A DNA stretch of 64,000 nucleotides from Alphaproteobacteria bacterium LSUCC0719 (GTDB lineage Bacteria; Pseudomonadota; Alphaproteobacteria; Puniceispirillales; Puniceispirillaceae), in assembly GCA_040839025.1 (NCBI GenBank), contig JBFPJN010000005.1, positions 124,001 through 188,000 on the forward strand. Reading direction: 5' to 3'. The stretch's first letter is position 1. Each line of letters begins with the position of its first letter. Below, piece by piece: positions 9,841-19,353 of the stretch. The position numbers and the translations under genes were made by a program. Under the pieces are notes generated by a model, which saw only the letters and a list, made by a program, of their open reading frames with translations, searched no databases and was not told where the DNA came from.

Positions 9841-10314
9841 ATGAAACGCCGTTTTGAACCCCGCCTTTTCGCTACAGCTCCGCTTCTGGTCGCCGCATCA
9901 TTGCTGGCCGGATGCGCCGGCGATCCCGTTTATGTGACATGTCCGGAACTGACCGCGCCGGAGGAAGGTGCCGAAGCCTTCATGCGGATTGACGATACCG
10001 GTGAAATCATCAATGCGCGGTTGAACGGTGTCAAAGCCGTCTGCGAACGGGTTGGCGATGACGGCATTTCAATGGAATTGCTGGTCGGTCTGAAGATCAA
10101 GCGGTTGGCCGGTGATACATATCCGGCTGGCGTTGCGCAGATCAATATTGTCGGGATTGTCGCCGAAGGTGACGAGACTGTCAGCAGCCCGCCGCCTGTC
10201 AGATACAAGGCAGGTTTCCGCAAAGGACAGCGGATCATGTATCCGGCGGTGAATTATGATGTGACGGTAAAGGACGGCCAGCGGCTGATCCTCAGTCTGG
10301 TTCCCGGCCTGTAG
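9841..10314 (+). CDS. Putative lipoprotein of unknown function
   Basis: The 157-residue product starts with a basic stretch and hydrophobic segment ending in the lipobox LLAGC at about residues 21-25, so it is probably lipid-anchored after cleavage before that cysteine. The rest looks like a small beta-rich domain with the segment [20 protein letters not shown] and a C-terminal [23 protein letters not shown]. Similar short lipoproteins are found in alphaproteobacteria, but no function is recognised. It is divergent from ispH and convergent with the ATP synthase operon. Confidence 0.8.
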   Translation: MKRRFEPRLFATAPLLVAASLLAGCAGDPVYVTCPELTAPEEGAEAFMRIDDTGEIINARLNGVKAVCERVGDDGISMELLVGLKIKRLAGDTYPAGVAQINIVGIVAEGDETVSSPPPVRYKAGFRKGQRIMYPAVNYDVTVKDGQRLILSLVPGL

Positions 10315-10391
10315 CCCGCGTCCCGTCGGCGCCACAAGGCGTGCCATCTTACTATCCTGATAAACAGCCGAAACATCCGGCCGAAATGAAA

Positions 10392-10426
10392 AAGGGACGG
10401 GCCCACCGGAGGCGCGCCCATCCCTT
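10392..10426 (-). terminator. Terminator of the F0 ATP synthase operon
   Basis: An 11-bp stem with one mismatch (arms 10392-10402 and 10416-10426) lies 54 bases beyond the atpF stop. On the minus strand it is followed by TTTTT, which fits termination of the operon. It may also act weakly for the lipoprotein gene on the plus strand, where no T run follows. Confidence 0.75.
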
Positions 10427-10480
10427 GTTGTTCATGTTGCGTGTTGCCGATCGGCCGGATGGACGATCGGCTGCGCAGGA

Positions 10481-10966
10481 TCAGTTGAGCTTTTCGATCT
10501 CGGCCGCCGATTCATCAATCAGGGCAAGGCTGGATTTGTCGTCCAGCTTTGATGTGATGATCTGGGCTGCGGACGCAATCGCAAGCGTCGATGCTTTCTC
10601 GCGAAGTTCCGATACAAGCGCGGCTTCCGCTGCCTTGATCTTGGCAGTTGCCTGCTGTTCGCGACGCTTGATGGTCTCTTCAGCAGCCTTTTCCGCATTT
10701 TCGCGAATCCGCTCGGCGGTGGCCTCGGCCGTCTTCAGGATGGCCTTGGCCTCCTCGGCGGCTTCACGGTGCAGACGCTGGAACTGATGAAGTTCATCCA
10801 GCGCCTCTTCACGAAGCGCGCGCGCCTCGTCCAGCTCGCTGCGAATTTTCGTTGCCCGCTCGTCAAGCATGGCTGACAGGGCGGCACCGGCTTTTTTCCA
10901 TACCAGGGCAATGAAGACGACAAAGCCGACCGCCACCCATACGGATTCCATCACAATGCCTTCCAT
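10481..10966 (-). CDS. atpF: ATP synthase F0 subunit b
   Basis: This is one of the two peripheral-stalk subunits that tie F1 to the membrane sector. The 161-residue protein has a single N-terminal helix (about residues 5-22, ESVWVAVGFVVFIALVW) followed by a long charged coiled coil. ATG 10966 overlaps the stop of the preceding b' gene by one base, which implies translational coupling. Having both b and b' is typical of alphaproteobacteria and photosynthetic bacteria. Confidence 0.95.
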   Translation of the reverse strand: MEGIVMESVWVAVGFVVFIALVWKKAGAALSAMLDERATKIRSELDEARALREEALDELHQFQRLHREAAEEAKAILKTAEATAERIRENAEKAAEETIKRREQQATAKIKAAEAALVSELREKASTLAIASAAQIITSKLDDKSSLALIDESAAEIEKLN

Positions 10967-11565
10967 CACACAGCCTCCTGCACGGCCATCGATTTGGCCG
11001 CGGCCTTTACCACCTTGTCGGCTTGTGCCTTCGTCACCTTGACACCGGCGATCTGGGTCGCAGCGTCAATGGCGGCTTCGGCAGCAATGTCCGTCAGGTT
11101 GTTCTCGGCTTCGGCACGTGCCTCGGCAAGCGCAGCTTCCGCCTTGCCGATCTTTGTCGCCATTTTCTTGGCGGCCTTCTTTTCGGCAGCGTCGCCTTTT
11201 GCCTGTGCCTCGACCGCGGCATTGCGCGCGAATTCGGCAGCCTCGTTGCGGGCCTGGTCCAGGCTTGCCTCGTAGTCGGCGCGTGTCTGCGCCGCCTCGG
11301 TGCTGGCCTCGCGTGCGCGTGCCAGATCCTCGTCAAGACGCGTGCGTCTTTCTTCGAGTACCGATCCGATGCGCGGCGTCACCACCCGGGCCATGAAAAT
11401 GTACCCAATGGCGAAAATGACGACGAGCCAGAACAGCTGTGACGGCCAAGTACCGATCTTCAGCTGCGGAAGCCCGGCTTCACCGCCAGCCGCGTGTGCT
11501 GCCGATGTGGCTGTCGCCATCACCGCGAAAAGGGCCTGACCTGCCCATGCGTGCACTCTTCTCAT
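10966..11565 (-). CDS. ATP synthase F0 subunit b'
   Basis: This second stalk subunit forms a heterodimer with b. The 199-residue product has an N-terminal hydrophobic segment resembling a signal sequence (residues 6-26), as often seen for b', then the membrane helix LFWLVVIFAIGYIFMARVV around residues 45-63 and a long Ala/Glu-rich coiled coil. ATG 11565 has a good AAGGAG site seven bases upstream, so it is preferred over an upstream ATG. It sits between atpE and atpF. Confidence 0.94.
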   Translation of the reverse strand: MRRVHAWAGQALFAVMATATSAAHAAGGEAGLPQLKIGTWPSQLFWLVVIFAIGYIFMARVVTPRIGSVLEERRTRLDEDLARAREASTEAAQTRADYEASLDQARNEAAEFARNAAVEAQAKGDAAEKKAAKKMATKIGKAEAALAEARAEAENNLTDIAAEAAIDAATQIAGVKVTKAQADKVVKAAAKSMAVQEAV

Positions 11566-11640
11566 GCCAGTCTCCTTGATGGGCACCTGTGCCGGAACAT
11601 TGCCCGGCACGGGTACCGCATTCGGGTCCGGAAAGCCGGC

Positions 11641-11868
11641 CTAGAGGGCGAACAGAAGCAGCAGCGCAACAACCAGCGCGAACAGCGCGATAGCTTCAGT
11701 CAGGGCAAAGCCCAGAATGCCGATGCCGAACACTTCACCGCGGGCTGCAGGATTGCGGGCAATCGAAGTCACAAGAGCGGAGAAGATGTTGCCGATACCG
11801 ACACCAACGCCGGCAAGAGCGATCACAGCCAGTCCGGCACCGATCATTTTTGCAGCTTCTACTTCCAT
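11641..11868 (-). CDS. atpE: ATP synthase F0 subunit c
   Basis: This is the proteolipid of the rotating c ring. The 75-residue protein is a helical hairpin with a glycine-rich first helix ([10 protein letters not shown]), the polar loop ARNPAAR around residues 37-43, and the proton-binding carboxylate E58 in the second helix ([11 protein letters not shown]). The length and loop are typical of alphaproteobacterial c subunits. It follows atpB by about 100 bases. Confidence 0.97.
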   Translation of the reverse strand: MEVEAAKMIGAGLAVIALAGVGVGIGNIFSALVTSIARNPAARGEVFGIGILGFALTEAIALFALVVALLLLFAL

Positions 11869-11967
11869 TTTCCTAGTCCTTCCGTAGGTTTTGAATCAAT
11901 TCACAATTATCGTTGTTTCTCAGGGCCGCTTTTGAACGTCAGCGGTTAACGTTACGCCACGCTGTGC

Positions 11968-12726
11968 CTAGTGAAGATGCAGCGCGTCATTCAGATACAT
12001 GCAAGTCAGGATGGTGAAAACATAGGCCTGAAGCGCTGCCACCAGCACTTCCAGACCCGTCAGGCCGACAAGCGCCAGGAAAGGCAGCAACGACCCGGTC
12101 ATGGCAATTCCGCCGGCGCCCGAAATCATCACCGCAAGACCGGCAAACACCTTCAGCATTGTGTGTCCGGCAAGCATGTTGGCGAACAGTCGGACAGACA
12201 GGCTGACCGGGCGCACAAAATAGGAAATCACCTCGATGACGATCAGGAACGGGATCAGCACCTTTGGCGCACCCTGCGGCACGAAGAAGCTGAAGAAATG
12301 CAGTCCATGCTTGAACAGGCCGATCAGCGTCACGGCGATGAAGATGAACCCGGCCATCGCAAAGGTCACAATGATCTGCGATGTAAATGTATAGGAATAG
12401 GGGATCAGCCCCAGCATGTTGCCGAAAAGCAGGAACACGAACAGGGTAAAGACAAACGGGAAATAGGCGCGACCGTCATTCCCGACATTGCTTCGCACCA
12501 TATCGGCCACAAATTCATACATCATCTCGGCCGCGCCCTGCATCCGTCCGGGGACCAGTTCGCGGTTGCGCATCGCGCTGAACAGGAAGCCGCCGCCAAC
12601 AAGCATGGCCAGCAGCATGAACAGGCTGGAATTCGTAAAGGAGATGTCGAAGCCGCCAGCATTAAGCTCGATGATCGGTTTGATCTCGAACTGCTCAACC
12701 GGGGAATGCATGCCCTCAGAAGCCAT
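11968..12726 (-). CDS. atpB: ATP synthase F0 subunit a
   Basis: This membrane subunit forms the proton half-channels next to the c ring. The 252-residue protein has at least five hydrophobic helices. The essential arginine is in SLSVRLFANMLAGHTM near residue 185, and the C-terminus carries GLEVLVAALQAYVFTILTCMYLNDALH. Start ATG 12726 lies 29 bases after the atpI stop. No Na+-type signature was noted. Confidence 0.97.
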   Translation of the reverse strand: MASEGMHSPVEQFEIKPIIELNAGGFDISFTNSSLFMLLAMLVGGGFLFSAMRNRELVPGRMQGAAEMMYEFVADMVRSNVGNDGRAYFPFVFTLFVFLLFGNMLGLIPYSYTFTSQIIVTFAMAGFIFIAVTLIGLFKHGLHFFSFFVPQGAPKVLIPFLIVIEVISYFVRPVSLSVRLFANMLAGHTMLKVFAGLAVMISGAGGIAMTGSLLPFLALVGLTGLEVLVAALQAYVFTILTCMYLNDALHLH

Positions 12727-12755
12727 TGGTCGGTCGTCCTCTCACTACCTGACGG

Positions 12756-13130
12756 CTATTTGCCGTCCTGCTTGTCTTCATGCCCGGCATCCTGCCGATG
12801 CTCGTCAAAATACCCCGCGGCCATGCCGCGTCCCGACACCATGCGCCAGACATTCAACATGCCGGCAGCAGCGCCGAGAAAGAACAACAACACCAGAAAC
12901 AGCGGTGATGTTCCAAACCAGCGATCAAGCACCCAGCCGATGAACGATCCGACCATGACGCCGGCAACAAGCTCTGTTGCCACACGCGCCAGAATGGCCC
13001 CTGCACCGGCTGGCAGACCGTGACGGTCGGGCCCGCGCGCCTTTTCGGCTCTGTCTTCCTGCATGCGGTCAATGCGGCGCTCTAGTTCCTGCAGGCGGTC
13101 ATCGCCGCGGTGCCGTTCATTGTTGTTCAT
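12756..13130 (-). CDS. atpI: AtpI-like F0F1 ATP synthase assembly protein
   Basis: This small membrane protein precedes the F0 genes and is thought to assist c-ring assembly or Mg2+ supply. The 124-residue product has a charged N-terminal half with a short coiled stretch (LQELERRIDRMQEDRAEKAR) and two helices: ATELVAGVMVGSFIGWVLDRWFG and FLVLLFFLGAAAGMLNVWRMV. ATG 13130 is chosen because the region upstream is unlike the family. It is the first gene of the operon. Confidence 0.9.
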   Translation of the reverse strand: MNNNERHRGDDRLQELERRIDRMQEDRAEKARGPDRHGLPAGAGAILARVATELVAGVMVGSFIGWVLDRWFGTSPLFLVLLFFLGAAAGMLNVWRMVSGRGMAAGYFDEHRQDAGHEDKQDGK

Positions 13131-13310
13131 GTCAGTATCGTCACAGAGGCCGGTCATGACCGCAAGCCAACCCAGCAAGCTGGTGTCAGGCCCGTGGCCA
13201 CAAGACAAAAGACGGTGTGCCGTTGCTCATCCCGTGCGGTTGATGTCCATGCGACCGGACCCGATTTCCCCCGCACAAGGCGGCGTCATCCGGAGCCCGA
13301 AATCGCGCAC

Positions 13311-13340
13311 AAAATAGGGGTGGGGCTCGACATTTGTCAA
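13311..13340 (-). promoter_or_regulatory. Candidate sigma-70 promoter of the F0 ATP synthase operon
   Basis: Read on the minus strand, TTGACA (13340-13335) and TATTTT (13316-13311) are separated by 18 bases. This would start transcription near 13303 and leave a leader of about 170 bases before atpI. The match of the -35 box is perfect; use in vivo is untested. The rest of the 13131-13424 gap shows no gene. Confidence 0.5.
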
Positions 13341-13424
13341 GCTTTCAATCGGGCGTGATTTTGTCAGCAAATCCGTGGGTTTGACTGTGTGACAAAGTGG
13401 CCCTGACATGGGGCTCGTATCTGA

Positions 13425-16400
13425 TCAGGCTACAGCGGCGTCGCGGATTCGCTCGGCGGTCTGCAAATCGACCGAGACAAGTTTCGAAATGCCGCGCTGT
13501 TCCATGGTCACACCGAACAACCGGTCCATCCGCGCCATTGTCATCCGATGGTGCGTGATCACCAGGAAGCGTGTGCTTGTCTTGTTGGTGATTTCCCTGA
13601 GCAGGTCGCAGAATCTGGTGACATTGGTGTCATCAAGCGGGGCATCGACCTCATCGAGAACGCAGATTGGCGCGGGATTGGTCAGGAACACGGCAAAGAT
13701 GATCGCCAGCGCGGTCAGTGCCTGTTCACCACCGGACAGCAGCGACAGGGATTGCAGCCGTTTACCGGGTGGTTGTGCCAGAATTTCGAGACCGGCCTCC
13801 AGCGGGTCATCCGACTCGGTCAACTGAAGTTCCGCCGTGCCGCCACCAAACAGGATCTTGAACAGATCCTTGAAATGGGTGTTGACCTCGGCAAAGCTGC
13901 CAAGCAGCTGTTCGCGGCCCTGCCGGTTCAGCTTTGCGATGGCGGTACGAAGTTTTTCAATGGCGGCAACAAGGTCTTCCGCCTCGGCTTCCATTGTTTC
14001 AATCCGCCCGGCAACTTCGGCCATTTCGGTTTCGGCGCGAAGATTGACCGGGCCGATATTGTCGCGCTCGCGGATCAACCGCCGTACCCGGTCCTCCAAT
14101 ATGCCAAGCTCGGGCAGGGTTCCGGCATCCTGTGCCTCGGCAAGTTCGGGAAGCCCTTCCGGCGTGCAGCCAAGCTTTTCACCAATCAGTTCGAAAATGA
14201 CGCGCCGGCTTTCCTCGGCGCGCTCGCGCATGCCTTCGGCCCGGATCAACTGCTCGCGGCTGGCCGCCAGCGCGGCATCCGCGTCTCGCTGCGCCGCTTC
14301 GGCCTCTGCAAGTGCCGTTTCCGCCAGGCTCAGGGCATCCGCCGCCACCTGCCGTGCGGTCTCCGCCGCGTCCAGCCTGTCTGCCATGTCATGTCGCCGC
14401 GCGGTGATTTCGTCTGGCATCGCGGCAAGCCGTGCCTGTTCGGCTTCGGCTTCGGCAAGACGCGCCTGCATCTGTTCCACGCGGGTCGCGGCCCCGGCCT
14501 GGCGTTGTTGCCATTGCGCCGCTTCCTGCTGGCAGCTTGTCAGCCTGTTACGCGCGGCGCGCAATGTCTCGGCAAGACGCGATTCGGACTGCATCGCCTC
14601 GGCCAGCCTGCCGCGTGCGGCCTCGGCCTGCTGGCGGGCGTCTTCCTCGGCGCTGGCAAGGGCTGCATCATCGCCAAGCGCCGCCGCACTGGCATTGGCG
14701 GTGGCAAGATCGGCGTTCATGCTGGTGATGGCGTCGTCGAGTTCACTTGCACGTTGGTGTGCCGTATCCAGTCGCAGACGGGCACTTTCCTCTTGCTGAC
14801 GCGCTGTGGCTCTGGCCGCTTCGGCGGCTTCGGTGGTCCCGCGCTGGTCGGCCAGTGCCTCGCGGGCGCTTTGCAGCCTGTCCTCGGCGGCGGTGGCAGC
14901 CTCGGTCTGTGTGGTTTCGGTGGCGGTGGCCGATACCAGATCAGCCTGCAGGCTTTCCAGCCGCTGGCGCTGGCGAATGCGCTCGGCACTGCTGTCCTGG
15001 GCGGCGCTCCGGCGCACAAATCCGTCCCAGCGCCACAGACCGCCATCACGGGTTGTCAGCGCCTGGCCCGGCTGCAGCGACGGATGCATGGACTGGGCCT
15101 CGGACGCGCTGTCGACAACGCCAACACCGGCAAGTGCCGTCGTCAGTTCCGGTGCGCCGCTGACAAAATCCGCCAACGCTACCGTGCCGTCAGGCGGGCT
15201 GAGCGACGGCGCGTCAGTGCCGCCACGCCAATAGGCCGTTTCACCTGTTCCTGCCGGTGCGGCCAACTCCTCGGCAAGATAGGCCGTCAGAGCCTTTTCC
15301 ATGTTGCCACTGACAGTCAGGCTGTCGAGGATCGGTGTGTCGGCGCTGCTGTCAGGGCCAGTCAGGAGATAGCTCAGGGCATCGATTTCGGCCTGTAGTC
15401 TGGCTGTCCCGGTTGCCGCATCACGCCGTGCGGCAAGCGCGGTTTCGGCGGCCGCCTGTGCCTCGGCAAAGGCCTTTTCGGCGGCGTCGAGGTGCTGGCG
15501 TGCGGCGGTGGCCGCCTCGCTCGCAGAGCTGAAATCGGCCTGTGTTCTGGCAGCTTCCTCCTGCAGCGAGTCCAGCGAAATATCGCCAAGGGCCGCGCTG
15601 GCGGCAGCCAGGCGGCGTTCCAGATCGGTAATCCGCGTGGCGAGTGCGTCGCGGGTGGCGGCCGCGGCCCGCACCTGGGCGGCGGCGTCGGCAAGCCGGG
15701 CTTCGGCCGTGCCGGCTTCCTCGCGCACGGCGGCAAGCTGCTGCGCCGCCTCTTCACGCTGCGGTGCTGCATCATCAATCTGTACCTGCAGAGCATCCGC
15801 CTCACTGCCAAGCCGGGCCATCGCTTCGTCGGCATCGCTGCGAAGCGAGGTCTCGCGCGCAATGTCGTCACGCATCTGATCCTGCTGCCGGACCCCGCGT
15901 TCAATGGCGTCGCGTATGCGCGCCTCCTCGCGGTCAAGTTCGTCGCGCGTGATGGCAAGGCGCTGATATTCGGCAGCGCGCGCCACTTCCGCCTCGCGCA
16001 GTTCCGGCAAGGCGGCGGCGCGTTCGGTGCGAACCGTCGCGCTGGCGGCCGCGGCCCCGGTCAGGTCGGCGGCGGCGGCCTGGGCGGCTTTCAGTGCCGT
16101 ATCGGCCTCGGTCCGTGATGCTTCGGCGGCATGCCAGCGGGCCATGAGAAGCTGTGCGTCCGCTTTGCGAATCCGGTCGGCAACAGACCTGTAGCGTGCG
16201 GCCTGGCGTGCCTGTTTGCGAAGTGAGTCGCGTTGTTCGACAAGGCCGGCAATGACGTCATCAAGCCGTTCCAGATTTGTTTCGGCACCACGCAACCGCA
16301 ATTCGGCTTCATGGCGGCGGGCATGCAGCCCTCGAATGTTGGCAGCTTCCTCAAGAAGTGCCCGGCGATCCACTGGCCGCGCACCGACAATGGCACCGAT

Positions 16401-16844
16401 GCGCCCCTGCGAGACGATGCCGGACGAGCGCGCGCCGGTCGCGGAATCGGCAAACAGAAGCTGCACATCCTTGGCCCGCGCCGGCTTGGCGTTGACGAAA
16501 TAGCTGCTTCCCTTGCCACGTTCGATCTTGCGCGTGATCTCCAGCTCATCCTCGCCATTGAACTCGCTTGGCGCGCTGCGATTGCTGTTGTCCAGATGCA
16601 GGGTGATTTCGGCAAGGTTGCGGGCCGGACGCTGTTCGGTCCCGGAAAAGATCACATCGTCCATTTCCGAGCCGCGCATCTGCCGGGCATTGCTTTCGCC
16701 CATGACCCAGCGCAGACCCTCGACGATATTGGATTTGCCGCACCCGTTCGGACCGACAATGCCGGTCATGCCCGACTCGATCTCAACCTCTGCCGCGTCG
16801 GCAAAGGACTTGAAACCTGTCATTTTCAGGGTACGGAAAATCAC
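13425..16844 (-). CDS. smc: Chromosome segregation protein SMC
   Basis: This ABC-type ATPase organises and condenses chromosomal DNA as a dimer. The protein has about 1139 residues. The N-terminal head shows Walker A GPNGCGKSN at about residues 31-39; two long Ala/Glu/Arg-rich coiled-coil arms flank a hinge around residues 490-600. The C-terminal head has the signature LSGGEQALTALAIIFA and Walker B CVLDEVDAPLDD. The start is uncertain: a GTG at 16844 gives the usual IFRTLKMTGFKSF start, and another GTG lies at 16874. It follows a DsbA-like gene by about 60 bases. No scpA or scpB is nearby. Confidence 0.96.
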   Translation of the reverse strand: MIFRTLKMTGFKSFADAAEVEIESGMTGIVGPNGCGKSNIVEGLRWVMGESNARQMRGSEMDDVIFSGTEQRPARNLAEITLHLDNSNRSAPSEFNGEDELEITRKIERGKGSSYFVNAKPARAKDVQLLFADSATGARSSGIVSQGRIGAIVGARPVDRRALLEEAANIRGLHARRHEAELRLRGAETNLERLDDVIAGLVEQRDSLRKQARQAARYRSVADRIRKADAQLLMARWHAAEASRTEADTALKAAQAAAADLTGAAAASATVRTERAAALPELREAEVARAAEYQRLAITRDELDREEARIRDAIERGVRQQDQMRDDIARETSLRSDADEAMARLGSEADALQVQIDDAAPQREEAAQQLAAVREEAGTAEARLADAAAQVRAAAATRDALATRITDLERRLAAASAALGDISLDSLQEEAARTQADFSSASEAATAARQHLDAAEKAFAEAQAAAETALAARRDAATGTARLQAEIDALSYLLTGPDSSADTPILDSLTVSGNMEKALTAYLAEELAAPAGTGETAYWRGGTDAPSLSPPDGTVALADFVSGAPELTTALAGVGVVDSASEAQSMHPSLQPGQALTTRDGGLWRWDGFVRRSAAQDSSAERIRQRQRLESLQADLVSATATETTQTEAATAAEDRLQSAREALADQRGTTEAAEAARATARQQEESARLRLDTAHQRASELDDAITSMNADLATANASAAALGDDAALASAEEDARQQAEAARGRLAEAMQSESRLAETLRAARNRLTSCQQEAAQWQQRQAGAATRVEQMQARLAEAEAEQARLAAMPDEITARRHDMADRLDAAETARQVAADALSLAETALAEAEAAQRDADAALAASREQLIRAEGMRERAEESRRVIFELIGEKLGCTPEGLPELAEAQDAGTLPELGILEDRVRRLIRERDNIGPVNLRAETEMAEVAGRIETMEAEAEDLVAAIEKLRTAIAKLNRQGREQLLGSFAEVNTHFKDLFKILFGGGTAELQLTESDDPLEAGLEILAQPPGKRLQSLSLLSGGEQALTALAIIFAVFLTNPAPICVLDEVDAPLDDTNVTRFCDLLREITNKTSTRFLVITHHRMTMARMDRLFGVTMEQRGISKLVSVDLQTAERIRDAAVA

Positions 16845-16901
16845 AGACGGCCACCAGACCCTGTCAGGAAACACAACTCGGAAAACATGGCTACCGCCGT
16901 C

Positions 16902-17546
16902 TCATGCCCCATAGGCGCTGAGCAGTTCGGCAAATTCATCATAATTCCTGTTGCCGGAAATTGTCAGATCATCATTCACGACAAATGACGGGGTGGCGCT
17001 GATTTTCCAGGCGTCCATACCTTGCTGACGAAGATCGACGATACCCTCCAGCAGCGGCCTGTTGCGCATGATTCCGTTGAATTCATCAGCGCTGATACCG
17101 GCAAGCCGTGCCATCTTCTGAAGTTCGGCAACCGGATCGGCGGCACGCACCCAGACAGGCTGTTTGGCAAGAAGCATCTTGACCAGAGGGAAGAATTTCG
17201 ATTCCGGCACGGCGCGGACCAGCGCGTGCGCACGCAGCGCCAGACCGTCAAGCGGGAAGGGGCGCATCTCGAACCGGACTATGCCTTCATCGATCAGCTT
17301 GGCCTTCACCTTGGGAAAGGTGTTGTTATGGAAATCGGCGCAATGTCCGCATGTCATCGAGTAATATTCCGCCACCCTGATCGGGGCGTCGTCATTGCCG
17401 ACAAAGCGTGGTGCCAGCGCGCGATCAAGCAGATCGTCACTGGCAACGGCGCGCGGCGCAACAGCGACCAGCGACGTGGCACAGGCAGTCATCGCGGCAA
17501 AGCGTCGTCGAGACAGGACGGGCGTGGTTTCTGGATTCGGTTTCAT
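16902..17546 (-). CDS. DsbA/DsbG-family thiol oxidoreductase, exported
   Basis: This 214-residue thioredoxin-fold protein would act in the periplasm on disulfide bonds. The N-terminus has a twin-arginine-like SRRRFAAM before a hydrophobic stretch and an AVAS cleavage region near residue 36. The active site is TCGHC, with C66 and C69, and the cis-proline loop is ATPSFVVN. Many alphaproteobacteria have such a gene immediately before smc. It may work alongside the DsbD-type reductase at 4.8-6.8 kb. Whether it oxidises or isomerises is not visible. Confidence 0.92.
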   Translation of the reverse strand: MKPNPETTPVLSRRRFAAMTACATSLVAVAPRAVASDDLLDRALAPRFVGNDDAPIRVAEYYSMTCGHCADFHNNTFPKVKAKLIDEGIVRFEMRPFPLDGLALRAHALVRAVPESKFFPLVKMLLAKQPVWVRAADPVAELQKMARLAGISADEFNGIMRNRPLLEGIVDLRQQGMDAWKISATPSFVVNDDLTISGNRNYDEFAELLSAYGA

Positions 17547-17621
17547 GGCGTCACAATAGCCAAAGCAAGGGCTGTGGGCAATGCAGATTCACACCGCGAA
17601 AACCAAGATTCGGCCCGGTCC

Positions 17622-18089
17622 TCAGCTGCCCTCAGCCCGGCCAAGACGGCGCAGTGCGGCGCGCACTTCAGGGGATTTGATTTTCTCAAGCCTGGCGTCA
17701 AGTTCCCATATCGATTCGGCAAGCGGGGCGGGTGGCGGCGCTGGATGATGTTTTGGTGTTTCCGGTTGCGGAACAAGCGTCTGGACGAACACCACCTCGG
17801 CAACGGCACGATATCCAAAGGTGGCATTGACCCGGTCCATGATCGGCTGTTTCATCTGCAGCGCGATCGGCCCGTAACCACTGGCGATTGCCACCTTCAG
17901 CGTGCCCCCTCCGCGACGCGACAGGTTCAGCTGGGTGGGACGGCTCCAGCTGGCCATATCGCCGGCAATCTGACGCCAGTTGGATACCAGGCGGCTGATC
18001 ACAAAGCCACGTTCACGCACACTTGGCGCGACCATGCCGTCAACCAGCCTTGATAGGCGTGTCATGCGGTGTCGGCGATCGGCGGTCAT
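17622..18089 (-). CDS. DciA-like protein (DUF721)
   Basis: This 155-residue protein belongs to the DUF721 family, which includes DciA, the helicase loader of bacteria without DnaC. The N-terminal domain has the family pattern LVSNWRQIAG near residues 35-44, followed by GGTLKVAIASGYGPIALQMKQPIMDRVNATFG. A proline-rich linker near residues 110-122 leads to a short C-terminal helix. It precedes the DsbA-like gene on the same strand and is divergent from mutY, an arrangement seen in other alphaproteobacteria. Confidence 0.88.
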   Translation of the reverse strand: MTADRRHRMTRLSRLVDGMVAPSVRERGFVISRLVSNWRQIAGDMASWSRPTQLNLSRRGGGTLKVAIASGYGPIALQMKQPIMDRVNATFGYRAVAEVVFVQTLVPQPETPKHHPAPPPAPLAESIWELDARLEKIKSPEVRAALRRLGRAEGS

Positions 18090-18225
18090 GCCCGGTTATC
18101 CCATATTGTGTGACGAGGTGACAGAATGATGACGCAGGTCAAGACTAGCACACAGATGCCGGTGCGACCATTGTGATGCTGGCTGGCAATTGAATGGCGG
18201 GGAACGCTATGCCAGTCTTGGCGCC

Positions 18226-19281
18226 ATGAGCAAAGCGACCTTTCCCGCAACGGCTGTTTTCGACTGGTATGACCGTCATGGCCGCCACCTGCCCTGGCGG
18301 CATCGCTGGCCGGATCTGGCACCCGCCTATCATGTCTGGCTGTCGGAAATCATGCTGCAGCAGACGGTGGTCGCGACGGTCATTCCCTATTTTCTGGAAT
18401 TCACCAGACGCTGGCCCGGCGTCTGCGACCTTGCGGCTGCCGATCAGGACGAAGTGATGGCGGCCTGGGCCGGGCTTGGTTACTACGCACGGGCGCGCAA
18501 CCTGCACCGCGCCGCCAGAATGGTATGTGACGATCTCGATGGTGCGTTTCCCGATGATGTTGACGGGCTGCGTCGTCTTCCGGGAATCGGCCCCTATACG
18601 GCCGGGGCTATCGCGGCAATCGCCTTTGGCCGCCGCAGTACGGTTGTCGATGGCAATATTGAACGGGTTCTGGCGCGGTATTTTGCGATCTCGACACCGC
18701 TCCCTGCGGCCAAGTCCGAAATTGGCGGCCTCTATGACGCTATCCTGCCGGCAGACCGTCCGTCGGACTTTCCGCAGGCGCTGATGGATTTCGCCAATGC
18801 CGTCTGCACGCCGCGCAACCCCGGTTGCATGGCCTGTCCGTTGGCCGAGGGATGCGCGGCAGGCCATGCCGGCACGCCCGAGCAGTGGCCTGTAAAGGCA
18901 CCCAAAAAGACCAAGCCGGAACGCCGCGGCATTGCCTTTGTCGCAATGGATGGTGACGGTCAGGCATTCATGGTGACACGGCCTGAACGCGGCATGCTTG
19001 GCGGCATGCTTGCCTTTCCATCCGCCGGATGGACCGGTGAAGACGGTCCCTATGACGTCGACAACCCGTTGGCCAGCTCACCTTTTGCTGCCGATTGGCG
19101 GATGGCCGGTGAAAGAGTCAGCCACGTGTTCACGCATTTCACCCTGACAATGGATGTCGCGATTGCCGAATGTCCCGCAGCCACCCCAACGGAGGACTGG
19201 CACGCTGTGCGACCGGCAAGCCTGCCGACATTGATGCGCAAGGTCTGGACCGTTGCCCGTCGACAGACCACACGCCAATAG
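18226..19281 (+). CDS. mutY: A/G-specific adenine glycosylase
   Basis: This base-excision enzyme removes adenine paired with 8-oxoguanine. The 351-residue protein has the N-terminal PWR and LSEIMLQQTVVATV segments, the helix-hairpin-helix LPGIGPYTAGAI, the catalytic aspartate in VVDGNIERVLARY, and the 4Fe-4S ligands spaced C-X6-C-X2-C-X5-C in CTPRNPGC and CPLAEGC. The C-terminal NUDIX-like domain carries GMLGGMLAFPSAGW and the HVFTHFTL segment. ATG 18226 is preferred to a TTG at 18190. Confidence 0.96.
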   Translation: MSKATFPATAVFDWYDRHGRHLPWRHRWPDLAPAYHVWLSEIMLQQTVVATVIPYFLEFTRRWPGVCDLAAADQDEVMAAWAGLGYYARARNLHRAARMVCDDLDGAFPDDVDGLRRLPGIGPYTAGAIAAIAFGRRSTVVDGNIERVLARYFAISTPLPAAKSEIGGLYDAILPADRPSDFPQALMDFANAVCTPRNPGCMACPLAEGCAAGHAGTPEQWPVKAPKKTKPERRGIAFVAMDGDGQAFMVTRPERGMLGGMLAFPSAGWTGEDGPYDVDNPLASSPFAADWRMAGERVSHVFTHFTLTMDVAIAECPAATPTEDWHAVRPASLPTLMRKVWTVARRQTTRQ

Positions 19282-19353
19282 CTGCAAAGAATGGGCGCAA
19301 GCAGGGGGCGCGATGCGCCATCTACCCGCGGCTGGGATCAGTGATTGCCGTGA

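Noticed and set aside
13548-15398. Very long plus-strand frame (616 codons) opposite smc
   Set aside because: It is the antisense of the SMC coiled-coil region; the repetitive Gly/Arg/Leu-rich product has no domain, whereas the minus strand encodes SMC motifs at both ends.
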